From assembly GCA_003524305.1 (NCBI GenBank), contig DQHW01000035.1, positions 17,585 through 42,267 of the forward strand: a stretch of DNA of 24,683 bases. Reading direction: 5' to 3'. Below, in pieces: positions 15,656 through 23,058 of the stretch. The stretch is from Anaerolineaceae bacterium (lineage in GTDB: Bacteria > Chloroflexota > Anaerolineae > Anaerolineales > Anaerolineaceae). The notes under the pieces are model-generated. The model searched no databases. It worked only from the letters and a program-made list of their open reading frames with translations, and had not been told where the DNA came from. Both the position numbers and the translations under genes were made by a program. Each line of letters begins with the position of its first letter. Position 1 is the stretch's first letter.

Positions 15656-16930
15656 TTACTTGGCAACAGAGTCGCCGGTCATTCCTTCGAGCAATTGAGG
15701 CAGGTACCAAATCTGTTGGTCGGTGGCTTCAACACCATCAGCCAGGAATTCGGTTCCATCCTGATAATTCAATGGACCCTTCCAAAGATTCAATCCACCG
15801 GCAAGTTCACCAATGAACTGGTCAAGGAGTGCACCATTTTCAGCGGATAAACCATCACTCTTCTTGAATCCAACTGGAGAAGTATCAACATTGTTAATAT
15901 CAGTCCAATCGGGATCTGCCCAAACGAACTGGCGGACATAAGTGCCATCTTTGACAGATTGGATCACAGGAAGTAAGTTTACACCCCAGTTGAAATAGGG
16001 AACACCCAAGCAGGCGTCAGGAGCTACATCGCAAGCTTTTTCATAGTCGTATTGAATGGCATAAACGTCTTCACCCTGATCGCGGAATTTCTTGGCTTCG
16101 GTAACTGCTTCGGTTGAGTCAATGCCAGAGATAACAACATCATAACCGTCAGTATAGAAGGTATCAGCAACCTGGGTGGGATCAAGCGTTACGCCGGGGA
16201 TGTTGAACCACATACCAATCCAAGTGACTTTGAAATCAATAGGAGTGGTTTCATTCTTGATATTCTTCCAGCAGTAGTCAGCGCCCAAATAAGCAGCGGC
16301 AGCCAGGCGGCGAGTTTCATCATTGATCAATGGACCAAGGAAACCAACTTTGCCGGTCTTGGTGGTTAATGCTGCGGCGCAGCCAGCCATCATTTTGCCG
16401 TATTCCATCTTGGAAAAGACATCGCTTTCGCTCGTCATATCGGCTTGATAGCGTTTGCCATCTGCCCAGGCGAAATCGCCGGTCAACCAGAGCACGGGGA
16501 CGTCAGGGTGAGCGGCAGTAAATTCAGTAACGCCGTCTTTCATGTCATCTGAGTTGAAGATGATCACATTGGCGCCTTTTTCAAGCAATTGTTCAGCAAA
16601 TTGGGCGGCAGTGGTATTGGGGTTCGCAGAAGTATTGACATTCTCTGCGTAGATCAGTTCAGAGCCTTCGATTTTTGATTGAACATACTGCGCGCCAATA
16701 TAAGTGGCGGTGCTCCAGCCATTATCAGTGACAGGTCCAACGGTCAGGATGCCGATGATAAAGGGTTCAGCCGGTGCTTCAGTTGCTGCAACAGGTGCTT
16801 CAGTGGCTGCAACAGGTGCTTCAGTTTCAACAGCAGCCGTCGGCGCAGCGGTTGGGGTGGCGCATGCGGCAAGCACAAGGGCCATGACCACTAACAGACT
16901 TACAAGGGTCCAGATACGTTTAGAAAACAT
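15656..16930 (-). CDS. BMP family substrate-binding lipoprotein (purine nucleoside/base uptake)
   Basis: 424 aa. The signal peptide ends in the lipobox LAAC with Cys23 as the lipidated residue. A flexible Ala/Thr/Glu/Pro linker (about 24-55) contains the repeated unit EAPVAAT. From residue 56 the BMP/PnrA domain runs to the end (FIIGILTVGPVTDNGWSTATYIGAQYV; NVIIFNSDDM; GYDVVISGIDSTEAV). It sits outside the membrane and delivers substrate to the two permeases. Known BMP proteins bind purine nucleosides; the purine-catabolism operon upstream supports that. The start is certain: AAGGAGGAG lies 5 bases before the ATG. It is the first gene of its operon, behind a roughly 230-base leader. Confidence 0.94.
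   Translation of the reverse strand: MFSKRIWTLVSLLVVMALVLAACATPTAAPTAAVETEAPVAATEAPVAATEAPAEPFIIGILTVGPVTDNGWSTATYIGAQYVQSKIEGSELIYAENVNTSANPNTTAAQFAEQLLEKGANVIIFNSDDMKDGVTEFTAAHPDVPVLWLTGDFAWADGKRYQADMTSESDVFSKMEYGKMMAGCAAALTTKTGKVGFLGPLINDETRRLAAAAYLGADYCWKNIKNETTPIDFKVTWIGMWFNIPGVTLDPTQVADTFYTDGYDVVISGIDSTEAVTEAKKFRDQGEDVYAIQYDYEKACDVAPDACLGVPYFNWGVNLLPVIQSVKDGTYVRQFVWADPDWTDINNVDTSPVGFKKSDGLSAENGALLDQFIGELAGGLNLWKGPLNYQDGTEFLADGVEATDQQIWYLPQLLEGMTGDSVAK
16773..16835 (-). repeat. 21-bp tandem repeat encoding the lipoprotein linker
   Basis: Two near-identical 21-bp units (16773-16793 and 16794-16814, one base different) and a third diverged unit (16815-16835) encode the EAPVAAT heptad repeats after the lipobox. 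In-frame copy changes would only alter linker length. Confidence 0.85.
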
Positions 16931-17160
16931 GAATACTCCTCCTTGGAATAGTTAAACAACTTATCTTTAAAAAAGGGATTACATTGGTCGCAAGCAAACA
17001 ATTGATCGTCTACTGCACCTCCTTTCAATCCATTTACGAGTTTAGCTGTATTCGGGTAGGTGTTTTTTTCTCATGTTGTCCATACAACACTTAATTCAAT
17101 TTTATCTTAACCTCTAGACAAGTTATATTAAAATTTATCGCCCTGATCTTAAAATAATTT
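16931..17160 (-). promoter_or_regulatory. Promoter/leader region of the purine transporter operon
   Basis: About 230 bases between the upstream terminator and the lipoprotein ATG. Reading the minus strand: an AT-rich segment with a modest promoter candidate (TTAAGA, 16-base gap, TAATAT) lies near the left of the terminator. Then come TTGTCTAGAG (17112-17121) and the palindrome GTTGTATGGACAAC (17075-17088). An anti-SD-like AAAGGAGGTG (17016-17025) lies about 85 bases before the ATG with no start codon at proper distance. The two sites resemble, imperfectly, the palindromes at the deaminase operon promoter. I recognise no known riboswitch class. Confidence 0.5.
17075..17088. promoter_or_regulatory. 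Candidate operator, GTTGT-4-ACAAC palindrome
   Basis: A perfect 5-bp dyad with a 4-base centre lies in the leader of the transporter operon. It shares the TTGT...GACAA arms with the two 11-bp palindromes at 24483 and 24536 but has one extra central base. It is a plausible but weaker site for the GntR protein encoded at 20478-21227. Confidence 0.45.
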
Positions 17161-17193
17161 GAAGAGGGTTACCACATAAGTATAACCCTCTTC
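17161..17193 (-). terminator. Terminator after the carbamate kinase gene
   Basis: A perfect 11-bp stem (GAAGAGGGTTA / TAACCCTCTTC) with an 11-base loop begins about 12 bp after the carbamate kinase stop. On the minus strand it is followed by AAATTATTTT, a weak U tract. It probably ends the deaminase-ygeY-ygeW-carbamate kinase operon and isolates the transporter operon. Confidence 0.8.
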
Positions 17194-17204
17194 AACAAAA
17201 GCTA

Positions 17205-18155
17205 CTATTTCGTGATGCGTGTTCCAGTCTCACCTCTTAACGCCCGACCAATATTCTCGGGGTTGGTTATGAGAGCCTCTTTACCGCCATTTTCAAAGTA
17301 GTTGATGATTGCCTGAATCTTGGGTGCCATGGATCCCTTGGCAAAGTGGATCCCTTCTTCGAGATAAGCTTTAGCTTCAGCCACTGTCATGTGATCCAGC
17401 CATTTTTCATCAGGCTTACCATAATTAATTGCAACTTTTTCAACGGCTGTTGAGATAATGAAGAGATCTGCTTTGATCAAACTGGCTAACAAACTGCTGG
17501 CGAAATCCTTATCGATCACGGCTGCGATACCGACACAACCACCTTTACCATTATCAATTACTGGAATTCCGCCGCCGCCCACAGTGATCACGCAGGTGCC
17601 GCTTTTGAGCAATGTACGAACCGATTCAATTTCCACAACTTCTACAGGGATCGGTGAAGCGACCACACGCCTCCAGCCGCGTCCGGCATCTTCCACGATA
17701 TTCCAACCCAGGTCGTGCTGGCGTTTCTTGGCTTCAGCTTCATCCATGAATCCGCCGATCGGTTTGGTGGGATTCTGAAATGCCTTGTCGTTCTTGTCAA
17801 CCTTGACTTGAGTGACTACTGTGGCGACAGGTTTCTTAATGCCGCGATTAATGAGTTCATTTTGCAAAGTTTGTTGGATGGCATATCCAATTGCACCCTG
17901 GCTGTCTGCACCGCAAACTTCAAGGGGCACTTCATGCATACCCTCGTATTTGGCAGCGATTTCAGACCTGCGCAAAATAAAGCCAACCTGCGGACCGTTG
18001 CCATGACCGATGGCGACATCCCAGCCAGCTTCGATCATATCGGCGATGTGTTTTGAAGTTTCCGCCGCGGCAATATATTGGTCTTCAACGGTGACTTTCT
18101 TTGGATCGAGAATTAAAGAGTTACCACCAATTGCTACTACTGCTAATTTACTCAT
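17205..18155 (-). CDS. arcC: Carbamate kinase (YqeA/ArcC family)
   Basis: 316 aa, the normal length. It interconverts carbamoyl phosphate + ADP with carbamate + ATP in the cytoplasm. Signatures: AVVAIGGNSLI at the N-terminus, IGHGNGPQVGFIL, and VITVGGGGIPVIDNGKGGCVGIAAVIDKD. It is the last gene of the operon, right after a YgeW-type carbamoyltransferase. The pair implies that a carbamoylated intermediate is phosphorolysed to carbamoyl phosphate and then used to make ATP. E. coli carries the same pairing (ygeW with yqeA). The ATG has AAAGGA upstream. No arginine deiminase gene is near, so an arginine-deiminase role is less likely. Confidence 0.94.
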   Translation of the reverse strand: MSKLAVVAIGGNSLILDPKKVTVEDQYIAAAETSKHIADMIEAGWDVAIGHGNGPQVGFILRRSEIAAKYEGMHEVPLEVCGADSQGAIGYAIQQTLQNELINRGIKKPVATVVTQVKVDKNDKAFQNPTKPIGGFMDEAEAKKRQHDLGWNIVEDAGRGWRRVVASPIPVEVVEIESVRTLLKSGTCVITVGGGGIPVIDNGKGGCVGIAAVIDKDFASSLLASLIKADLFIISTAVEKVAINYGKPDEKWLDHMTVAEAKAYLEEGIHFAKGSMAPKIQAIINYFENGGKEALITNPENIGRALRGETGTRITK

Positions 18156-18187
18156 TATTCTTAGTCCTTTATGGTTTTTGATTTTGA

Positions 18188-19168
18188 CTAGCTCATTGTT
18201 AAAGCCATCACCGCTTCTTGTACGTGCATTCGGTTTTCGGCTTCATCATAAACAACGGATTGTGGGCCGTCGATTACTGCATCAGTAACTTCAATATTGC
18301 GATCAGCGGGTAATGGATGCATGAAGATGGCATCCGGTTTGGCTAATTTCATACGGCGTTCATCAGTGATCCAGCTCTTGTATTTATCAATAATACGTGC
18401 ACCCTCTTCTGGATCAGAAGTATGAACCAAGGCGCCCCATGATTTTGGATAGACCACATCGGCATCCTTGAAAGCTGCATCCATATCATCTGTGACTTCG
18501 AATCCCACGTTAAATTTGCGGGCTTGTTCGTAAGCCTGGTCCATGATCTCGGGCATCAACTTGAATTCGGGTGGGTGAGCCAGAACGATATCCATGCCGA
18601 AGCGCGGCATTTGAATGGCAAGTGATTGAGGTACAGAAATAGGTTTCTGATAAGAAGCAGCATAAGCCCAGGAAATGACCATTTTCTTCTTGCGCAGGTC
18701 GCGTCCTTTTTTCTCCATGATGGTCATCAGGTCGGCCAAACACTGCATGGGATGGTAGACGTCACATTGCATATTCAGAACAGGTACGCGTGAGGCTTTA
18801 GCAACTTCATTCAGGTATTTATTGCCCAAGCCCCAATCCACGTGGCGGATGGCGATGCCATCGAAATAACGGCCAAATATTTCACCGATCTCTTTAGGAG
18901 TGTCACCGTGAGAGATTTGGGTGGTGCGAGATTCAATGAACGCTGCATGGCCGCCCAGGTGGGCCATACCTGCTTCAAAAGACCCGCGGGTGCGGGTGCT
19001 GCTAAAGAAGAATAACATGGCCAAGACTTTGTCACGCAGATAAGGTGTCAGTTCGTTAATAGCACGCTTGCGCTTGAGATCAAAAGCCATATCCAAGACT
19101 GTTTCAACTTCTTCTTTCGAGAAGTCGAGATCACTAATTAAATCACGACCATGTAAGAATGTTTGCAT
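18188..19168 (-). CDS. ygeW: YgeW-type carbamoyltransferase
   Basis: 326 aa, somewhat shorter than the nearly 400 aa of E. coli YgeW as I recall it. The carbamoyl-phosphate site SSTRTR is at 56-61. NMQCDVYHPMQCLADL, ISWAYAASYQKPISVPQ and DADVVYPKSWGA are the features that separate YgeW from ornithine and aspartate transcarbamylases. HPLPADR near the C-terminus replaces the HCLP of ornithine transcarbamylase. The physiological substrate of YgeW is not settled to my knowledge; it is associated with purine/urate catabolism. It lies between ygeY and carbamate kinase, starting with AAAGGAG 4-5 bases before the ATG. The region between SWGA and the end is shorter than in E. coli YgeW, so this may be a distinct subgroup. 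Confidence 0.9.
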   Translation of the reverse strand: MQTFLHGRDLISDLDFSKEEVETVLDMAFDLKRKRAINELTPYLRDKVLAMLFFFSSTRTRGSFEAGMAHLGGHAAFIESRTTQISHGDTPKEIGEIFGRYFDGIAIRHVDWGLGNKYLNEVAKASRVPVLNMQCDVYHPMQCLADLMTIMEKKGRDLRKKKMVISWAYAASYQKPISVPQSLAIQMPRFGMDIVLAHPPEFKLMPEIMDQAYEQARKFNVGFEVTDDMDAAFKDADVVYPKSWGALVHTSDPEEGARIIDKYKSWITDERRMKLAKPDAIFMHPLPADRNIEVTDAVIDGPQSVVYDEAENRMHVQEAVMALTMS

Positions 19169-19226
19169 TGTAACTCCTTTATAAGGTTTTAAATTTATTT
19201 ATTCAACTATCGATAATCACTCAGTT

Positions 19227-20447
19227 TTAAGCCTTTTGTTCCTTATCGATCATTTTTGGCAATAAACTATAGAATTCGGTGGCTTTAACAACTTCTTCAA
19301 GAGGCACACACTCACCCACCGTGTGTGCATAGATTTCGTCGCCAGGTCCAAACCCGATACTGGGGATGCCCGCTTTGCCAGCCCAATAGATGCCGTTGGT
19401 GCTGAACTCCCATTTGCCGGGTTTTCCTTCTGGCAACCCGATGGCCTGCTTTACTGCCTGTCCAGCTTGAACGAGCAGATGATCCTCTTCGAGTGCCCAA
19501 GCCGGAAAGTATTTGTCTACCGGAAAGACAAACCCGGTATAAGAAGCCTCATCGTAGAAAAGTTCCTCAACTGTAATTGAAGCCTTGTCTTTTTCAGGTA
19601 TGAGCGCTTTTATCTGCTCAATCGCGGTTTCTTTGGTTTCGCCAAAGGTCATGCGGCGGTCAATAAAAATAGTGGCTTCATCAGGCACGGCATTGAGGCT
19701 GGGCGTCTTGACCGTCATGTCACTTACTGTGATCTTTGCATGCCCCAAAAACGGATGATCGCCCAATTTTGGTTCCAGATCGCGGATGCCGGCAATGATG
19801 GGTAGCAATTTATAGATGGCGTTGTCACCCAGTTGGTTGCTGGCAGCATGTGCGCTTTTTCCTTTGGCAACCACCTTTAACTCAACACGGCCTTTATGTC
19901 CGCGGTAGACTTGCATTTTGGTAGGCTCACCGATCACGACAAAGTCGGGTCGGACTTTTGGGTCCACTTCGACAAAAGTGTTCGGCGCAATACCATCGCA
20001 CCATTCTTCCATGTTACCGAAATAATAAACCGTCCAGCCATCCAACAAACCCAGGTCGCGGGCGATGGCCATGCCATAAATCATGCCGGGTGTACTGCCT
20101 TTTTCGTCGCAAGCACCACGGGCATATAACATGCCATTCTCAACCTTGCCTTCGAAAGGGTCCCACTTCCACACCGAGGCATCACCGATGCCAACTGTAT
20201 CGATATGAGAATCAAAAACAAGCGTCTTAGTGCCGCAGCCGATCTTGCCAATTACATTGCCCATCTTATCAAAACGCGCTTCATCAAATCCGAGTTTCTT
20301 CATCTCTTCAATGATGCGTGTTCCAACATCTTTTAACTGCGAATTCATACTGGGTATGGCGCAAATTTCCCGCATAAATTTCAAGATATCTTCATGATGA
20401 GTTTCAACTTTTTTTTGCACATCAATTGCACTTGAACTCTGGTTCAT
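19227..20447 (-). CDS. ygeY: YgeY-type M20 metallohydrolase
   Basis: 406 aa from the ATG at 20447, which has GGAG 6 bases upstream; a GTG at 20459 lies before that site and is less likely. M20 peptidase/deacylase motifs: VFDSHIDTVG (metal His and catalytic Asp), YARGACDEKGSTPG (bridging Asp), NMEEWCDG (catalytic and metal Glu) and a C-terminal HTVGECVPLEEV (metal His). The central dimerisation domain contains GHKGRVELKVVAKGKSAHA. The resemblance is to YgeY (selenium-metabolism hydrolase family), which accompanies ygeW, hyuA and ssnA. It acts in the cytoplasm, probably cutting an amide or carbamoyl bond of a purine-derived intermediate; the exact substrate is unknown. Confidence 0.9.
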   Translation of the reverse strand: MNQSSSAIDVQKKVETHHEDILKFMREICAIPSMNSQLKDVGTRIIEEMKKLGFDEARFDKMGNVIGKIGCGTKTLVFDSHIDTVGIGDASVWKWDPFEGKVENGMLYARGACDEKGSTPGMIYGMAIARDLGLLDGWTVYYFGNMEEWCDGIAPNTFVEVDPKVRPDFVVIGEPTKMQVYRGHKGRVELKVVAKGKSAHAASNQLGDNAIYKLLPIIAGIRDLEPKLGDHPFLGHAKITVSDMTVKTPSLNAVPDEATIFIDRRMTFGETKETAIEQIKALIPEKDKASITVEELFYDEASYTGFVFPVDKYFPAWALEEDHLLVQAGQAVKQAIGLPEGKPGKWEFSTNGIYWAGKAGIPSIGFGPGDEIYAHTVGECVPLEEVVKATEFYSLLPKMIDKEQKA

Positions 20448-20477
20448 ATTTAGCTCCACTTTTTATCCAATAACACC

Positions 20478-21227
20478 TTAACTGAAATTGGAATTACCTA
20501 CACTACGAATGACATGGAATCTGAAGTATCCGGGGAGAAAATAGCTGTAAGAAAAATCAACAATTTCGCCTGCATCACTGTATAAACGTGCCACAAACAT
20601 CAGTAAGACATCTCCGCGTTGAATTTCAAGTTTCTTGGCAATCTCAGCCGAAGCGGCAACCGCTTGAATATCCGTGAAAGATTTTGCCAAACCGATGTTG
20701 CCGCGCTTTAACAGAAGTTCAAGCACTGACCCATTAAAACCGACTGATAACTCATCTTCCGTCAGAATGTTAGGCGGCAGCATATCCGTCAAGTAAGCCA
20801 CCGGTCGCCCATCGGTATAAATGACACGAGAAACTCTTACAAGCGGAGTCCCTTCGTCCACCTGCAATTTTTCGCTCTCTTCAACACCTGCAACCATATC
20901 TTTGATTTGAAGCGCACCCATGGTCGCTTTTAGTCCAATGCGGTTTGCCAGGCGTTCAATACTCTCCAAAACTTCGAGGCCGGCCTCGATCACTTTGGAT
21001 TGCGGCACCACGAAAGTTCCGACACCCTGTCTGCGGCGAATTAATCCCTGCCCCTCAAAGGTGCGCATACCTTCACGTAAAGTCGCACGCGAAACACCCA
21101 AAATGCGGGCTAATTCCGGTTCGGCTGGCAATCTTTCGCCAGAAGGTGTTTCAGCTATTAATTTCGCCAGTTTAGTTTGCAACATTTGAAACGGATGCTG
21201 GTTTTCCAATTTGACAATACTATCCAT
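20478..21227 (-). CDS. GntR-family transcriptional regulator, HutC subfamily (UTRA domain)
   Basis: 249 aa from the ATG at 21227, with GGTAGGA just upstream; an in-frame ATG at 21245, 2 bp after the previous stop, is an alternative start by reinitiation. A winged helix-turn-helix lies at about 10-75 (GERLPAEPELARILGVSRATLREGMRTFEGQGLIRRRQGVGTFV). A UTRA ligand-binding domain follows (about 90-240; TPLVRVSRVIYTDGRPVAYLTDMLP; VDFSYSYFLPGYFRFHV). HutC-type regulators usually repress a catabolic operon until a pathway intermediate binds. It lies inside the purine operon between the adenine-deaminase-like and ygeY genes, so autoregulation is likely. The paired TTGTC(A/T)GACAA palindromes at the operon promoter are the best candidate sites. 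Confidence 0.93.
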   Translation of the reverse strand: MDSIVKLENQHPFQMLQTKLAKLIAETPSGERLPAEPELARILGVSRATLREGMRTFEGQGLIRRRQGVGTFVVPQSKVIEAGLEVLESIERLANRIGLKATMGALQIKDMVAGVEESEKLQVDEGTPLVRVSRVIYTDGRPVAYLTDMLPPNILTEDELSVGFNGSVLELLLKRGNIGLAKSFTDIQAVAASAEIAKKLEIQRGDVLLMFVARLYSDAGEIVDFSYSYFLPGYFRFHVIRSVGNSNFS

Positions 21228-21247
21228 TTTCCTACCCCAATCCATAA

Positions 21248-23041
21248 TTAATCTGCCGGTTCAGTAACCGGAATAAAATCAAAATGTGTAACGTCTACAA
21301 GTCCCAAATCGGATATTCGCAGTTCAGGAATCACCACCAACCCCAATAAACTGAGCTGCATATTTGGATTGTTAAGTTTGCACCCACACTGACGAAAACC
21401 AGCCAGTACAGTTGCTGCTTTTTGGGCAACCACTTTTACCGGTTCATTGGACATTAATCCGCCCACCGGAAGATCAACCAATCCGATCACTTTTCCGTCT
21501 TTTACAACAATTTGCCCTCCGCCACATTTTGCCAATTCATTGGCGGCAATGACCATATCCTCGTCATTTGTACCAACGACGATAAGCTGGTGACTGTCAT
21601 GCGCCATCGTGGTTGCCACTGCACAAGGCACATTGAATCCAAATCCGCTGACTAATCCCATCTGGATTCTGCCTGAAGCATGATGACGTTCAACCAGTGC
21701 GATTTTGGCAATATCCCGTTCAATATCCTGGTGAAGGAGACCATTGACCGGTGATATTTTTTGGCGCAAATGTTTGGTGGGTGCCTGGTTTTCAATGATC
21801 CCGATTATATTGGCGATCACTTCTTTTCCACTTGCAGCCTTCAAGATAAAATTCTCAACGGTAAGAGGTCTTGCCAGGTGGACTGAATGGGTTGCCCAAT
21901 CTGGATAAGTGATTTTGGGCAAATCCACCAACCATTGACTGTCTTTAACCACTTCAATTCCCTTGGCAATAACGAGTTGGGCTTTGAAATTTTTCAAATC
22001 TTTTACCAAAACGAGATCTGCATAACGACCTGGAGCCAACATGCCCATCTCATGAGAAACGCCAAAATGTTCCGCCGTGTTGATCGTAGCCAATTGGATG
22101 GCCGTCATCGGGTCAAGCCCTTCAGCCATGGCGTGTCTTATGACACGATCCATGTGGCCTTCGTTGTAAAGGGTTTCAGAGTGGCAATCATCTGTGCAAA
22201 GCACAAAAGCGCGAGAAGAGATGCCCTCTTCAGTGATAGCCTTCATCTGTTTGACGACGTCATGCCAGGATGATCCGTAGCGCATCATCACTTTCATTCC
22301 CTGGCGCGCCCTGGCAATGGCTCCTTCTTTGGTGGTTCCTTCATGATCATCTTGTGGGCCACCTGCCAGGTAAGCATGGAAGTCTTTACCCAGGTCTGGA
22401 GATGGAAAATGACCGCCGATAACTTTATGTGTGGCACGGGTTACAGCCATTTCGGCATGCACTTTATCATCGCCGCCAACCACACCCGGATAGTTCATCA
22501 TCTCACCCAACCCGATGATGCCTGGCCAGGTCATGGCTTCTGACACCTCTGCCGGGCCAAGCACTGCTCCAGGGGTTTCAAACCCCGGTGCGGATGGCAC
22601 ACAGGAAGGCATTTGCACAAAAACATGAATTGGTTGTTTGGCGGCATCATCCACCATGATGCGTACGCCGCGCAGTCCAAATACATTGGCAATTTCATGC
22701 GGGTCGATGAACATGCCCGTCGTGCCATGCGGCACAACCGCCCTGACAAATTCGGTAACTGTAACCATGCCAGATTCAACATGCATGTGGGCATCGAGCA
22801 AACCGGGCACCATGTACTGGTTCCCGGCATCGATCACGCGGGTTTTTGGGCCGATGGTGTGATCTGCGTTGGCGCCTATCCAGGCGATGCGACCTGAAAG
22901 GATGGCGATATCTGTTTGTGGTAATATCTCACCCGTTTGAACGCAAACCCACTGTCCGTTTTTAATCACCAGGTCGGCATGTTTACGCCCCATGGCACAG
23001 GCCACAAGGTCAATGGAAATATTGGTTTGATAGGAATCCAT
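21248..23041 (-). CDS. ade: Adenine deaminase-type amidohydrolase
   Basis: 597 aa, the usual length of Ade. It should convert adenine to hypoxanthine + ammonia in the cytoplasm. Domains: N-terminal small beta domain, metal-dependent barrel (GLLDAHMHVESG; IDPHEIANVFG; GLGEMMNYPGVVGGD; LCTDDCHSETLYNEGHMD), and the C-terminal Ade-specific domain (GFGFNVPCAVATTMAHDSHQLIVVG; CGGGQIVV; DLPVGGLMS). Differences from the best-known enzymes: the usual GHAPGL-type loop reads GGHFPSPDLGKDF, and the usual REGS segment reads MRYGSSWHDV. The substrate may therefore not be adenine itself. It starts 17 bp after the 8-oxoguanine-deaminase-type gene with AGAAGGA upstream, as the second gene of the operon. Confidence 0.88.
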   Translation of the reverse strand: MDSYQTNISIDLVACAMGRKHADLVIKNGQWVCVQTGEILPQTDIAILSGRIAWIGANADHTIGPKTRVIDAGNQYMVPGLLDAHMHVESGMVTVTEFVRAVVPHGTTGMFIDPHEIANVFGLRGVRIMVDDAAKQPIHVFVQMPSCVPSAPGFETPGAVLGPAEVSEAMTWPGIIGLGEMMNYPGVVGGDDKVHAEMAVTRATHKVIGGHFPSPDLGKDFHAYLAGGPQDDHEGTTKEGAIARARQGMKVMMRYGSSWHDVVKQMKAITEEGISSRAFVLCTDDCHSETLYNEGHMDRVIRHAMAEGLDPMTAIQLATINTAEHFGVSHEMGMLAPGRYADLVLVKDLKNFKAQLVIAKGIEVVKDSQWLVDLPKITYPDWATHSVHLARPLTVENFILKAASGKEVIANIIGIIENQAPTKHLRQKISPVNGLLHQDIERDIAKIALVERHHASGRIQMGLVSGFGFNVPCAVATTMAHDSHQLIVVGTNDEDMVIAANELAKCGGGQIVVKDGKVIGLVDLPVGGLMSNEPVKVVAQKAATVLAGFRQCGCKLNNPNMQLSLLGLVVIPELRISDLGLVDVTHFDFIPVTEPAD

Positions 23042-23058
23042 GTTTTCCTTCTACCCCG

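Noticed and set aside
16773..16835. Tandem 21-bp units as a possible CRISPR or regulatory array
   Set aside because: There are no spacers; the units are adjacent, in frame, and encode the low-complexity linker of a lipoprotein.
17042..17074. Ten-codon leader peptide (MRKKHLPEYS) in the transporter operon leader
   Set aside because: No ribosome site lies before its ATG, and it has no codon run typical of attenuation; a chance frame is more likely.
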